A DNA stretch of 64,000 nt from Mesostigma viride (lineage: Eukaryota > Streptophyta > Mesostigmatophyceae > Mesostigmatales > Mesostigmataceae), in assembly GCA_009746045.1 (NCBI GenBank), contig RPFO01000123.1, positions 1,017,410-1,081,409 of the forward strand. Reading direction: 5' to 3'. A program made the translations under genes and the position numbers. This document shows positions 40,635 through 52,313 of the stretch, one piece after another (position 1 is the stretch's first letter; every line of letters starts with the position of its first letter). The notes under the pieces were generated by a model, which was not told where the DNA came from, did no database searches, and was given only the letters and a program-made list of their open reading frames with translations.

Positions 40635-41345
40635 TTCTCAGGGATATATGTACTACATGTTCTCCCAACGGAGATTAATTATTAATTAATTATCAACATC
40701 ACTCCGTTGGGAGTAGATGTAGCACATAGCCCTGAGAAGGGGCATATGGCTTTTAATACATTCTGGGCTACTTCATGCAAGGGTGGGAATGTAAGCTACC
40801 CCTGCTCTAGGTGCACCAGGGCACCCGCACCCTCATGGTCTATCACGCTATGCCCGGGTAAGGGGGGAGCATGCCTGTGAGGGGGAAGATCATCATGGCT
40901 ATACAAAAACTAGAGCGTGGCATCTCAGCAGTCTGAGAGCAGCTCTCTGCATGGGCACAGCATTACTAAATAAAACTAGGCATCGTCTGGAGTGTGGCTC
41001 ATCATAGGCACACATGTACATGATTAAATAAAGCGCGTGGCTTAGCTGGAATAGGGCCTCTAGGAGGCGACAGGCGTACATGTACATGGCCACGGTCTAT
41101 CTATTCTACACTACTGCTGCTGTATTCCCCTAAGCTGGGGCGTCCAGGGAGTCGCTGGGGCCGCGGGGGTCGCCTGCCAGGGCTTGTGGCCGACGTAGAT
41201 GGCCGCCCCCTTCCAGTACACCGGCTGCCCCGCCTTGGTCTGCCGGAGCTGGAGGTAGGTCGGCCATAGCTCCCGTCGCCGTTGTTGCTGCGCCAGGGTC
41301 AAGACGTCATCAAGGGTGAAGAGAGTCTTCTCGAGCCGCTTGCGG
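40635..41345. repeat. Foldback copy 4 and segmental repeat with ORF1 C-terminus
   Basis: 40635-40900 is the AT-centred foldback (CTCCGTTGGGAG on both sides of ATTAATTATTAATTAATTA). 40919-41345 nearly duplicates 1154-1570. On the minus strand 41340-41115 keeps the most intact C-terminal ORF1 coding (LTLAQQQRRRELWPTYLQLR). Confidence 0.6.
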
Positions 41346-42354
41346 CGTCCACATCAATCCGACGCCGCGCCAAAGTTGCCCCGCGAAATTTCGGGGAGAA
41401 AGTGACGAAATTCGGTGCGCGCGGGAGATGTTGAGTGCAAATTCCATTGCGAAGGCTATGGTAGCGTGAAAATTTACTGTGCACGGATTACGAAGCCATT
41501 TTGTACCGGATTTCGCTTGTTCGATCGGCATTAACGTAAGGAAATTTATTCTGCAAAAATAACGTCGGGAAACAGTTTCTTTGTGCGTGTGTGCGAGGGC
41601 AAACACGCAGCAGTGGCCAGTTTCGCCCGCCGAGCTCAGCCACCCGTGCGTGTGCAAGGTAATGTCTAGCACAGATTTAGACGCACCTGGTGGGAGGGCA
41701 CACTTTCGAACGATTCCTTATATCATTTCGAAGAAATCCAGCACAACGATTCCCTTAATTTTGCGTTTCCATGTTGCACGCAATTTTCCCGTAGAAGTCA
41801 GATTTATAGGAGCGCTGACAGGGGCAAAAATGCATGTCGTAGATTTAATCGCTTTTACCCCATTTCTTGCAGCTTTATGGCTTCCCTTGGGGTTATCAAC
41901 ATTGTCCACTGCATAAATTGCGGGCGGCGCTTGCTGCCGACGTCGCTGGTGTGCCTGGGGTGCGGGAGAACCAACATCTACTGGTTTCTATCGTCGTAAC
42001 CCGCTTTTTTATCGTCATTATTCGGCGTCTTCTAGTGGTTTAAGCGTCCGGCGACGGGCGAAAAGAACTCTTACCCTGACGCCATGGCCTGAGGAGGCAA
42101 TCCGAGAAGGACTGGGGCGGGCGGGCGAAATAAAACGCGACAGTGCCCGCACCCTGCCGGCGCACCCAGGCGAACAAGACAAAGTGCACCGTTCCCCCCC
42201 TGTGCCCATCGCTGCCGTCGCCGGGCGGCACGTTGGGCAGGCGGCTCCTTCCCCTTTTTTCGTGCCTGTTGCATCATTTTGAACCCCTCACCAACGGAGG
42301 CATGTTAATGAATGAGTGGATGCATGCATGAATGAACGGATCCGGATGCATGAG
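41346..42354. other. No gene seen
   Basis: Unique-looking sequence upstream of the large microsatellite block. The longest frames (about 110-120 codons) show no family motif. Confidence 0.4.
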
Positions 42355-43641
42355 GGAGGAGAGAGGAGGGAGGGAGGGAGGGAGGGAGGGAGGAGGGAGG
42401 AGGGAGGGAGGGAGGGAGGGAGGGAGGGAGGGAGGGAGGGAGGGAGGGAGGGAGGGAGGAGGGAGGGAGGGAGGGAGGGAGGGAGGAGGGAGGGAGGGAG
42501 GGAGGAGGGAGGGAGGGAGGGAGGGAGGGAGGGAGGGAGGGAGGAGAGGGAGGGAGGGAGGGGGGGGGGGGGGGGGAGGGAGGGAGGGAGGGAGGAGGAG
42601 GAGGGAGGGAGGGAGGGAGGGAGGGAGGGAGGGAGGGAGGGAGGGAGGGAGGGAGGGAGGGAGGGAGGGAGGGAGGGAGGGAGGAGGGAGGGAGGGAGGG
42701 AGGGAGGGAGGGAGGGAGGAGGGAGGGAGGGAGGGAGGGAGGGAGGGAGGAGGAGGAGGAGGGAGGGAGGGAGGGAGGGAGGGAGGAGGAGGGAGGGAGG
42801 GAGGGAGGGAGGGAGGGAGGGAGGGAGGGAGGAGGGAGGGAGGGAGGGAGGAGGGAGGGAGGGAGGGAGGGAGGAGGGAGGGAGGGAGGGAGGGAGGGAG
42901 GAGGGAGGGAGGGAGGGAGGGAGGGAGGAGGGAGGGAGGGAGGGAGGGAGGGGGAGGGAGGGAGGGAGGGAGGGAGGGAGGGAGGAGGGAGGGAGGGAGG
43001 GAGGGAGGGAGGGAGGGAGGGAGGGAGGGAGGAGGAGGGAGGGAGGAGGGAGGGAGGGAGGGAGGGAGGGAGAGGGAGGGAGGGAGGGAGGGAGGGAGGG
43101 AGGGAGGGAGGAGGGAGGGAGGGAGGGAGGGAGGGAGGAGGAGGGAGGGAGGGAGGGAGGGAGGGAGGAGGGAGGAGAGGAGGGAGGGAGGGAGGGAGGG
43201 AGGGAGGGAGGGAGGGAGGGGGAGAGGGAGGGGGAGGAGGGAGGGAGGGAGGGAGGGAGGGAGGAGGGAGGGAGGGAGGGAGGGAGGGAGGGAGGGAGGG
43301 AGGAGGGAGGGAGGGAGGGAGGAGGGAGGGAGGAGGGAGGGAGGGAGGGAGGAGGAGGGAGGGAGGGAGGGAGGGAGGGAGGGAGGGAGGGAGGGAGGGA
43401 GGAGGGAGGGAGGGAGGGAGGAGGGAGGGAGGGAGGGAGGGAGGGAGGGAGGAGGGAGGGAGGGAGGAGGGAGGGAGGGAGGGAGGGAGGGAGGGAGGAG
43501 GGAGGGAGGGAGGGAGGGAGGGAGGGAGGGAGGGAGGGAGGGAGGGAGGGAGGGAGGGAGGGAGGGAGGGAGGGAGGGAGGGAGGGAGGAGGGGAGGAGG
43601 GAGGGAGGGAGGGAGGGAGGGAGGGAGCGAGGGAGGGAGGG
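42355..43641. repeat. (GGGA)n array, about 1.29 kb
   Basis: Almost pure GGGA with frequent GGA and occasional GGGGA variants; purine-only on the plus strand. All long frames across it (Pro/Ser/Leu or Gly/Arg/Glu) are artefacts. Confidence 0.95.
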
Positions 43642-43671
43642 CATGACTGACGGAGGGCATGAATGAGGGAG

Positions 43672-43885
<214 letters not shown>

Positions 43886-43892
43886 GTTATAT

Positions 43893-44566
43893 GGGTGGGT
43901 GGGTGGGTGGGTGGGTGGGTGGGTGGGTGGGTGGGTGGGTGGGTGGGTGGGTGGGTGGGTGGGTGGGTGGGTGGGTGGTGGGTGGGTGGGTGGGTGGTGG
44001 GTGGGTGGGTGGGTGGGTGGGTGGGTGGGTGGGTGGGTGGGTGGGTGGGTGGGTGGGTGGGTGGGTGGTGGGTGGGTGGGTGGGTGGGTGGGTGGGTGGT
44101 GGTGGGTGGGTGGGTGGGTGGGTGGGTGGGTGGGTGGGTGGGTGGGTGGGTGGGTGGGTGGGTGGGTGGGTGGGTGGGTGGGGGTGGGTGGGTGGGTGGG
44201 TGGTGGGGGTGGGTGGGTGGGTGGGTGGGTGGGTGGGTGGGTGGGTGGGTGGGTGGGTGGGTGGGTGGTGGGTGGGTGGGTGGGTGGGTGGGTGGGTGGG
44301 TGGGTGGGTGGGTGGGTGGGTGGGTGGTGGGTGGGTGGGTGGGTGGGTGGGTGGGTGGGTGGGTGGGTGGGTGGGTGGGTGGGTGGGTGGGTGGGTGGGT
44401 GGTGGGTGGGTGGGTGGGTGGGTGGGTGGGTGGTGGGTGGGTGGGTGGGTGGGTGGGTGGGTGGGTGGGTGGGTGGGTGGGTGGGTGGGTGGGTGGGTGG
44501 GTGGGTGGGTGGGTGGGTGGGTGGGTGGGTGGGTGGGTGGGTGGGTGGGTGGGTGGGTGGGTGGGT
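43893..44566. repeat. (GGGT)n array, about 670 bp
   Basis: Near-pure GGGT with scattered GGT units, on the same strand as the GGGA array. Confidence 0.95.
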
Positions 44567-44689
44567 TGGGAAGGTGTGCTTTTTATTATGATGATTAGCT
44601 AAGTTACATGTGTGTTATTGATGCACATGTTGACGTTGTATCATGGGCGTGTGCCCCTAAGTCTGCCTTCCTGCATTGTCACATAATAT

Positions 44690-45540
44690 ATAATCTAGAT
44701 GTGTTGCTGGGAACCTGACTATACCTTCCAAACTGGAATGAAATCTTGACAACTATGTGATGAAACCCTTGAAAAACAATTACTAGGAACTGCATTTTGT
44801 GTGTTATGTTCGCTAGCATCTGTCACCTATTTGTCGTGCAAACAGTCTGAATTTCTTGTGGGCAGTTAACATAGATGTTTTTATGAGCTGTGCAAAGTTC
44901 TAGGCTTAACTGAGTTCATTGATATGTGCACCCATGTGTCGGAACCCTTGGAAAACCATTAAAAACTGCATATTGGGGGTATTTATGCTAGCATATGTCA
45001 CCATTTTGCCATCCAACCAGCCTGAAACTTTGTGGGCATGCTGCATGGGATGTGTTTAGAACATGTGCAAAGTTCCAGGCCCAACTGAGTTCATTTGGTG
45101 TCATTATATATGCATATGTGTGATGAAAACCTTGGAAAACCATGGAAAAAATGCATTTGGGGGTATTTATGCTAGCATCTGTCACCATTTCGTCAACCAA
45201 CCAGCCTGAAACTTTGTGGGCATGCTTCATGGGATGTGTTTAGAACATGTGCAAAGTTCCAGGCCCAACTGAGTTCATTTGGTGTCATTATATATGCATA
45301 TGTGTGATGAAAACCTTGGAAAACCATGAAAAACTGCATTTTGGGGTATTTATGCTAGCATCTGTCACCATTTCGTCAACCAACCAGCCTGAAACTTCGT
45401 GGGCATGCTGCATGGGATGTGTTTAGAACATGTGCAAAGTTCCAGGCCCAACTGAGTTCATTTGATGTTATTATAGATGCATACATGCCAGAAAGTGCTG
45501 AAAATACGGTATTTTTTGCTAGCAAATGTCACCATGTTAC
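44690..45540 (+). repeat. ~180-bp tandem repeat, about 4.5 units
   Basis: Units start at GCTAGCA at 44812, 44987, 45171, 45354 and (partial) 45518, giving spacings of 175, 184, 183 and 164 bp. Conserved blocks include CAACCAGCCTGAAACTT, TGTGCAAAGTTCCAGGCCCA and CTTGGAAAACCAT. The two central units are the most alike. No coding capacity. Confidence 0.85.
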
Positions 45541-45559
45541 CATGCTGCCGAGTCCAAAA

Positions 45560-47045
45560 TTTTTTTTTGACCACATGGCATCATAAGATATCTGATAAGG
45601 AACCTTGGTGCCAAATTTGAGGTCAAACTGACCATTATTCCATCTCCAAATACTTTTCAGGGGACAAAAATGGCTTTTCGGGTTGATGTGTCTGAGAAAA
45701 GAAATCTTGTCCGCCGGGGTCTTAAAGGTGAGAAGGAGCGGGGGCGGCCCTGCCTTACCCCGCGCGCGGGGAAGGCGGTGGGCGGCCAGCTCGATCTCAC
45801 CAGTAAGGCCCATGCGATCAAGGATTTCTCTCTCAAAAGCACGCGCAAGCTTCTCGGAATTCTCACCTTCCTCCATCTTGAGATTCTTGACAATGACGTT
45901 GAGGCTGCGCTTGGCAAGCTCGGCCTCCTCGCGGAGGTCAAGCGTCTGCCGTTGAAGCTGGGCTGCGACGGCGCGGGAGGTGGTGGAGGTGGTGTGTTGC
46001 TTAAGCATGTCCGCCCAGGTGGTGATGGGAGGAGCATCGCCGGCCAGGCCAGCCGGGGCTGGCTTGGCGGCAATGTCCTTCACCGCCTGGGCGGTGAGGT
46101 CTGCGGTGTTCTGCAGAACCTCGATAGCAATGGCGTTGTCCTTAAGACGCTGGTCGATGTCGCGGAGCTGGGCGGTGATGGAGTCGGTGGAGGCGGAGGG
46201 AGGGGGGGGGGTTGGAGGCGAGGAGGGCGGCGGTGGCGGTGGGGATGGTGGGGAGCTCAGCAGCCAGCGTGCCGCCAAGTGCCGCCACATCTGCAGCAAT
46301 GGGCGTCACGTGCTGTGAGAGGGCGGCGTGGAGGTGGTGGACGAAGGTGGATTCGGTAATGGGGGCGGGGTGCAGAGGGTCCTCGGCCGAGCGCTTAGTG
46401 AGGGTAAAGAGAGCTGCGAGCTGAAGGCGGGGGCGAGACCAGCCGGCCAGGTTGGTGTCGACTGGGCGGTCTGAGACGCGGTGGGAAAACCGGCCGTCAA
46501 CTCCGTTGCGAAAAAAAGTGGGTGTGGAAATTGAGTTGCTGGCACAGGGCCAGCAGTGAGGCGTGTGACCCGTAAAACACGAGCTCCAGTATCTTGATGG
46601 GTGGCATGTCGAAAAAGGCAGGCCTGTTGACGTCGAAGGTGGTAAAGAGCCTGTCGACGTCGAAATCACGCTCAGACCAGCCAGGTTCGGCTGGGCGGCT
46701 GCGTTTTGGCTCAGGCGAGGCTGAAGGCGAAGCAGGAAGCCCGGGAGGGTGCTGGACGACCACCAGTGCGCGACTAGTGGCAGCACTGCCTTCCGGCCCT
46801 GATGGCGAAGCTGCAGCCGGAGCTGCAGACGTATTTTCATTACCGAGCGCAGCCGCCAGGCTGCGTTGCGTCGAGGCGCGTTTATTCGCCATATAGTGCG
46901 TTATAGCTTTGGAAAATTATATCAGCATGTGCGTCTAAGAAAGACGAAGCGATTGTGATATTCACAGCTGAATTCGGGGCTCAAACGTGAAAGTTATGAG
47001 CTCCGACAGCCATGGCTACCTCGTGGCTCGTGGCTCGTGGCTCGT
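45560..47045 (-). pseudogene. ORF1-type element copy 1, best preserved
   Basis: Leader 47045-46893, then ATG 46892 (MANKRASTQRSLAAALGNEN). The N-terminus is Ala/Ser/Pro-rich with KRSRPAEPG; PIKILELVFYGSHASLLALC follows. A frame change at the A7/T7 run near 46508 continues into RFSHRVSDRPVDTNLAGW. A second at the G-run near 46205 continues into DSITAQLRDIDQRLKDNAIA (coiled coil). Then comes NVIVKNLKMEEGENSEKLAR and HRLPRARGKAGPPPLLLTFK, an RRM-like domain, stopping around KISFLRHINPKS. Both frame changes fall on homopolymers, so they may be real decay or sequencing errors. The C-terminal LTLAQQQ domain is absent. Confidence 0.65.
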
Positions 47046-47693
47046 GGAGATATCAAGGAAAGGCTTGCATCACTCCCCGGACAGGAGAACTTTTGCGGAT
47101 GACTGTAGGTGTAAGTTGGCGATGCCATGGTATCCGGAGACGTCCGTCCTATAGTCAGCAAAATTGGTGCGAGAGGTCCCCAGTTCGATTCCGGTCGGAT
47201 TCATTTGCAGATCGCGTTTTCCGCGTTTTCCGCGGCCTGGCACTGAACGCAAAGGTTTTCACCTTTGCGGAGTGTCTGATCAGAATATCAAGGAGATATC
47301 AAGGAGATATGTTCCAATTCAATTTAATTTATTTTAATGAATGCCCAAGTGCTGCCCATGGAGGTAGCGTCTGGCCAGCACGTGGGCCGGCTTCCTACGT
47401 ACCATCGTACCAGTACGATATGGTGGTGCATGGCCGATAGCTATTGCCTGGCCACAATCATCTTCCATGCACCCCATGTCCGCACCTTAGCTGCTGGAAT
47501 ACATGGAGGTGCAGGTGCACTTAGTGCACCCAGAGTAGGTGGCTGTTTACACCCCCCACGTGCAGGTTGTCGCCCAGGATATAAAACCATAGGCCCCTCC
47601 TCAGGGCCATGTGTTACGTATACTCGATCCCACCGGAGTTATGTTCTTAATTGATGGCCGAGGCCACGTGATAGCAATATAAAAAGTTTATAC
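47046..47693. repeat. Repeat mosaic; foldback arm at 47490-47660
   Basis: Holds several ATATCAAGGAGA boundary motifs (47047, 47285, 47297) and a foldback-family arm (GCACCCAGAG, GTATACTCGATCCCACCGGAG). An AGTTCGATTCC box near 47186 resembles a Pol III B box without a foldable tRNA. No gene is seen. Confidence 0.4.
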
Positions 47694-48195
47694 ATCAAGG
47701 AGACACCCAGCGCAGGCCAGAAATTGGGAGAATCGGACCATGGTAGCTCGAGCCTGCCGTTATCTTGTCCGCGTTTTTGAGTCGTTTGAACAGGATGATG
47801 AATATGAATGGAGATGGAAATGTGTAGCCTTGTGCATTGAAATTATGGCTGGCTTACGTGTAGAGCGACTAGATGACCTAGATGGTGGGGCCGGAAACAG
47901 CTTGCTTGATCAGGGCGTGTGTTTCGAGCCTAACTGGCCGGGAGCGTCTAGTGGTGAGCACCATTGCTGCGATCACTCTCCCACCGTTTACGAGGAAATA
48001 CCCGCAAATGGAAAACCACTGAAAAGGTCTAGCTAGTCAGTCATTAGGTTAGCCATGCCATGTTGCCAAACGTCCAAGAACTGCACACGGTGCACAGGCA
48101 AAAATCCGGAGGACAGCACTTTCAAATGTGCGGCGGGAACCAAAAGCCCGCGTATGCCAGAAAACATCGTGTTGCTTAAATTTCCTGTAGACCCG
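47694..48195 (+). repeat. Dispersed repeat A, copy 5 (longest open)
   Basis: Begins ATCAAGGAGACACCCAGCGC and holds both small ORFs of the family in order. The first is 47740-48036. The second, Cys-rich, is at 48055-48261 (KNCTRCTGKNPEDSTFKCAAG). Beyond about 48185 the sequence departs from the minus-strand copy at 27650-28800. Confidence 0.6.
47740..48036 (+). CDS. Hypothetical 98-aa protein of repeat A
   Basis: An open frame beginning MVARACRYLVRVFESF and running to NGKPLKRSS. The middle contains LLDQGVCFEPNWPG and HHCCDHSPTVYEE. Other copies in the window are frameshifted. No family is recognised. Four Cys and two His cluster in the second half, but without a classic finger spacing. It may be one exon of a former transposase; expression is unproven. 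Confidence 0.3.
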   Translation: MVARACRYLVRVFESFEQDDEYEWRWKCVALCIEIMAGLRVERLDDLDGGAGNSLLDQGVCFEPNWPGASSGEHHCCDHSPTVYEEIPANGKPLKRSS

Positions 48196-48471
48196 TGCCA
48201 GAAGTTCAAATACGTAATTCATTCATATGTATCTAGAGGATATGCCCCCTTGACAGACTAGGTGACCATATGTGATCAGCGGCTACAAGAACGCCGGCCT
48301 CCCAAAAGAATAAGCTATTGAAATCTGTACAGAAAAAATATACCATCATTTTTTGCGGACCAAGATGTATTGTGGTTGAGGTCCAGGCAGTGAATTGTCT
48401 GACATCGGACGACAACTACCACTCGAGACCACCATGCATCCAAAATCGTCCACAGTGACAGGGAATCACTT

Positions 48472-51400
48472 CTAGACCGTGTTGTGCAAGCCGTCCAGCA
48501 GGCGTGTGACGGCAGAGATGCTCAGCTCCAGCGACTCCAGTGAGGGGAGCGGCGGCGGTTTGCACAGGAACAGGCTGCTGCTTCCGAGGATGTGGGTGCC
48601 GTCAAAAGTCTCCGCCTCTGTGTCCTGCTGCGCCGCGACCATGTGGATGATCTGCCGCTGCTGCGGCTCCGACAGCTCCAGGAACTGCGCCAGCATGTCC
48701 CCGTCCAGAACATCGCGCGAGCCCCGCCCCTGCAGGGTCGCACACCGTGCATCCATGCAGTACATGTACAGCAAAAGTATAGCAATCAGCATCAGCGCCC
48801 TATTGGTGGACACATTGCAGCACCAGTCCTCGGGCCAAGTGGGAAAAAAAAAAGAAGAAGAAGAAACTCCAAAAAAATGGGACGCCTAGCCAACAAACAA
48901 GTGGAGAGGCATCTTCCCAGAGACAGTATGACAGGGTGCTTCCCAAACATCACAGTTGAAGGGTGCAGTGCGACACGTTCCCCTCCTCGTCACTGTTGGA
49001 ATCCCCGACATCACGAAGGCACGGCCGGGCTGTCAGGAAACAGCAGTCGCTGCGGCTGCAAGGCCCCTTGACCTCCACCCACCAGACACACAACCCCCTT
49101 CCGCGTTGTGCACTCTACCAGCCTACCTGTCCCCAACAAGCGGATGACAGCAAGGAGCTCAGCAGGCGGACGCAAGCAAGGCCACCACAGCCAGAGGCAT
49201 GTGCCCAATAGATGCAGCGAGCATGGACAAGCATTGGCGGTTTGCCAATTAAGTACTTGGCACACAGCCTGCATGTTTGCGTGACGTGGTTGTACCCACC
49301 ATCCGCGCCTGGGCTCGCAACGCGCCGTGCCGCCCACACAGCACAGGCGCGGTGGCCGGATACGATGCCAGTGCGCGCTGGACGCCCAGGAGGAGCCGGT
49401 ACTCGTCCCTGCAGGGGTGGTTGAGAGGCCCGGCAATGGCCCACGATCGGCATTACCATGATGACGCTTGATGCTTTTAGTGTGTTGCTGACAGAAATCC
49501 CCACAAGACAGCATGTGTGAGGTGACCTGCGCTCCTGTCTGGTGAAACTCAACAACAATAGCCCATTCTCGCGGCATACTTACATGCACGTTTTAATCCC
49601 AGACCTGTTGTGCGCACTGTGGCAAAAGGAACAACAACTCAACAGTGGACCAGTCATGCACAGGCTGCAATCTAAGTCATGTCAGGTTTGACCCACCACC
49701 AACAGCAGCCAGGCTACCCAAAGAATTTCAACAGGAGATCAAGGGACACCAGTCAAGACCACAAGCCACAATCCGAGCTGCTGGTGCAGGAAATGAAGCG
49801 ACGAGGAACGAGTCAATCGCAGTGGCATCCGACCCTTGCCCCCCCCCCCCCCCCCGTTTCCCCTTCCCCCCCATTCCCCCACACACCAGGTTAGCCGCTT
49901 GAACACGACCACGCTGCCCAGCAGGGTGCCCACCACCAGGGAGGACCGCTCGAGCGCGTCCCCCAAGGCTCTCTCAGGGGGGGATGCTCCCTCGGGGCCA
50001 TTTGGCCGTGCTGACGCGAGGGCTGGGTGGCCCACGTCTGGCCCATCAGGTGTTGCGGGTGGGCAGTACGCCAGGGACCCCTGCAGCCGGTCACCACCAG
50101 CACAATGCAATGGAGACGTTTGCGAGTGGAATGAGCGATAGAAAACCCGGGGCCTCAGCACGTACGCTTTAAGAAAGATCGAGGCCAAACATAGCTCCAT
50201 AGAGGTCAAGTGATTGTGCGTAAGGGTAGTGGAGAGCTGGGCTAGGCGCAGGGGGCAGCACATCATAGAATATTTGGGCAGGGCCTTGGGCACGTCGATG
50301 GGGCATGATTCCTGGGCCCACCAGCAATTGTGTCCGTGCACGGGGCCGCGTATGCTAGCACCGAACCGGACAGACCGTCTGCAAAGGGATAATGTCAGCC
50401 ACAGTGCGCTAACAAACCAGGTGATGCCATGTGTTCACTCCCCTCTCAATGCCTCTTGCTAATCCTTGCATACCTGTTCTGCCACCAACTGCGAGGTCTG
50501 GCTAAGTGTGCGCAAAATGATGAGCTGGATGGCCGCTGGCAGAGCGTTCTCGACAGGTGTTCTTAACTTGAGGGGTTATCTCAACTTAAGAAGTTATCTT
50601 GCCTTGAGAGGTTATCTCAACAGACAACGTGGGCACACATTGGGTTCCCGGTAGACAAATGAGGTCACACGGCCAACTAGTGACCATCGTGCACCTGGGA
50701 AACATTACGCGGGGAGCACAAGCTAGGTGCACATGCATGCATCATGCATGGCTCGCCCTGCACAAGCCCAGTATTATCCCACGTGCCTTGATCCCCACAC
50801 AGCACGTTGCGCGCTGGCAAATCGCTAGTTCGCTACCGAAACTTCGAACCTGCATCGCCGCAGAGGGCACACATCAGGGAGATGCGCACCATGGCGTGCG
50901 CCCATGCGCCACGCACCTGTCGTAGGCAGAGCGCCGTCTCCCCCATGTACAGCGAGCCGCCTTCCTCCAGGTTGCGCTCGGGGAAGGTGTCCGGCACGGG
51001 CACTGCCGCACCACGACACGCACAAACTGACGACGGACCCAGTGAGAAGACAAGAGAGAAGAGGGGAGGGAGGGAATGCCCGACACGCCAGCTGGCAGTA
51101 CACTCCTTTTGAGGAATAGAGCACCTGTGCTACCTTCCCAAACGACATCGCGATTTTCAAGGGCGGCGCTGGTTTGGTCAATCAGAATGATTGAGGCAAT
51201 AACCCTTCCCACAAACCATCAACCCCCCCGCTAAGTGGTCACACACAGGTCGTTCAGAAAGCACACCATGCCCTGTAAGCCACCGGTAACGCATGCTGAT
51301 ACGACGCAACAAAGCGCCCCCATTTACATAACATGGCAGTGACCCGTACGACCGCAGCCCTACTCACATGCCATCCCCTGCCATCCCCCCCCCCTGCTCC

Positions 51401-52281
51401 CACGCCACCACACCCCCACGCACCCACGACGCGCTCTTCCCCCAGCAGGTAGAAGAATGAGCCGAAGCGATCCACGCCCGCCACCAGCGCGCGCTCGCTG
51501 TCCTGGCGTGATGCTGCTGCCTCCACCAGGCACTGATCGGCCACACGCCGCTTCTGCCGGTCCATCAGCAGCAGCTCAAACTGTTGCGAGTCCTGCGGCA
51601 ACAGGAGGGGGGCACAAGGAGGAAGCATGTGGCAGGGGGGGAGATGTGGCGAGGGGAAGAATTTAGCACAGGGGAAGTTGAGTAAGAGGGGAGCACAAGA
51701 GGGAGCAAGGTCAGCAGGGGGAGCACAAGCACGTGCAGCACAAGCTGGGTGGCACGAGCGGGGGAGGCCATGAGAAGCATGGGGCCGTCGGGAGAGGAGC
51801 ATGCGTGCGGAAGGACAGCATCGAGGAGGAAGCGAAAGCGGGGGGCAATGGAGACGAAACTGTACGGAGAACGATATCGTAGGCCGAGCAAGCACCCCCT
51901 CCGTGGATAAAGCGGGGACGACCAGCCGGGGCAGAGGGGACCCTGGCACAAGGTCTGGGCCACGAGAAAGTGTTGGTTCTATCCATGAGCAAGTCCATCT
52001 CACATATATTGCAAGACAAAAGATCCCTGCCACACTAGCTCACAAGTTTTGATGCATACTTTTTTCCATGGAATTGAGCTCATAACCCCCCCCCTTTGTC
52101 CCCTCCCCCCCCTTGCCCGTGAGCCCATCATGCCCCCCCCCCCCCTAGGTGCCCCCTTCTCACCATACCCAATGCCCACCACCAATCCTCGGCCCATCCC
52201 CTTCCAGTTTCCACTCCCCTCCACCCTCCTTTCAGTACCCCCCTTCCCACCACCACCACCATGGTGGCCCACCTGTCTGCC

Positions 52282-52313
<32 letters not shown>

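Noticed and set aside
47150-47206. Possible tRNA (AGTTCGATTCC box near the end)
   Set aside because: No acceptor or anticodon stem can be paired; at most a decayed Pol III SINE fragment.
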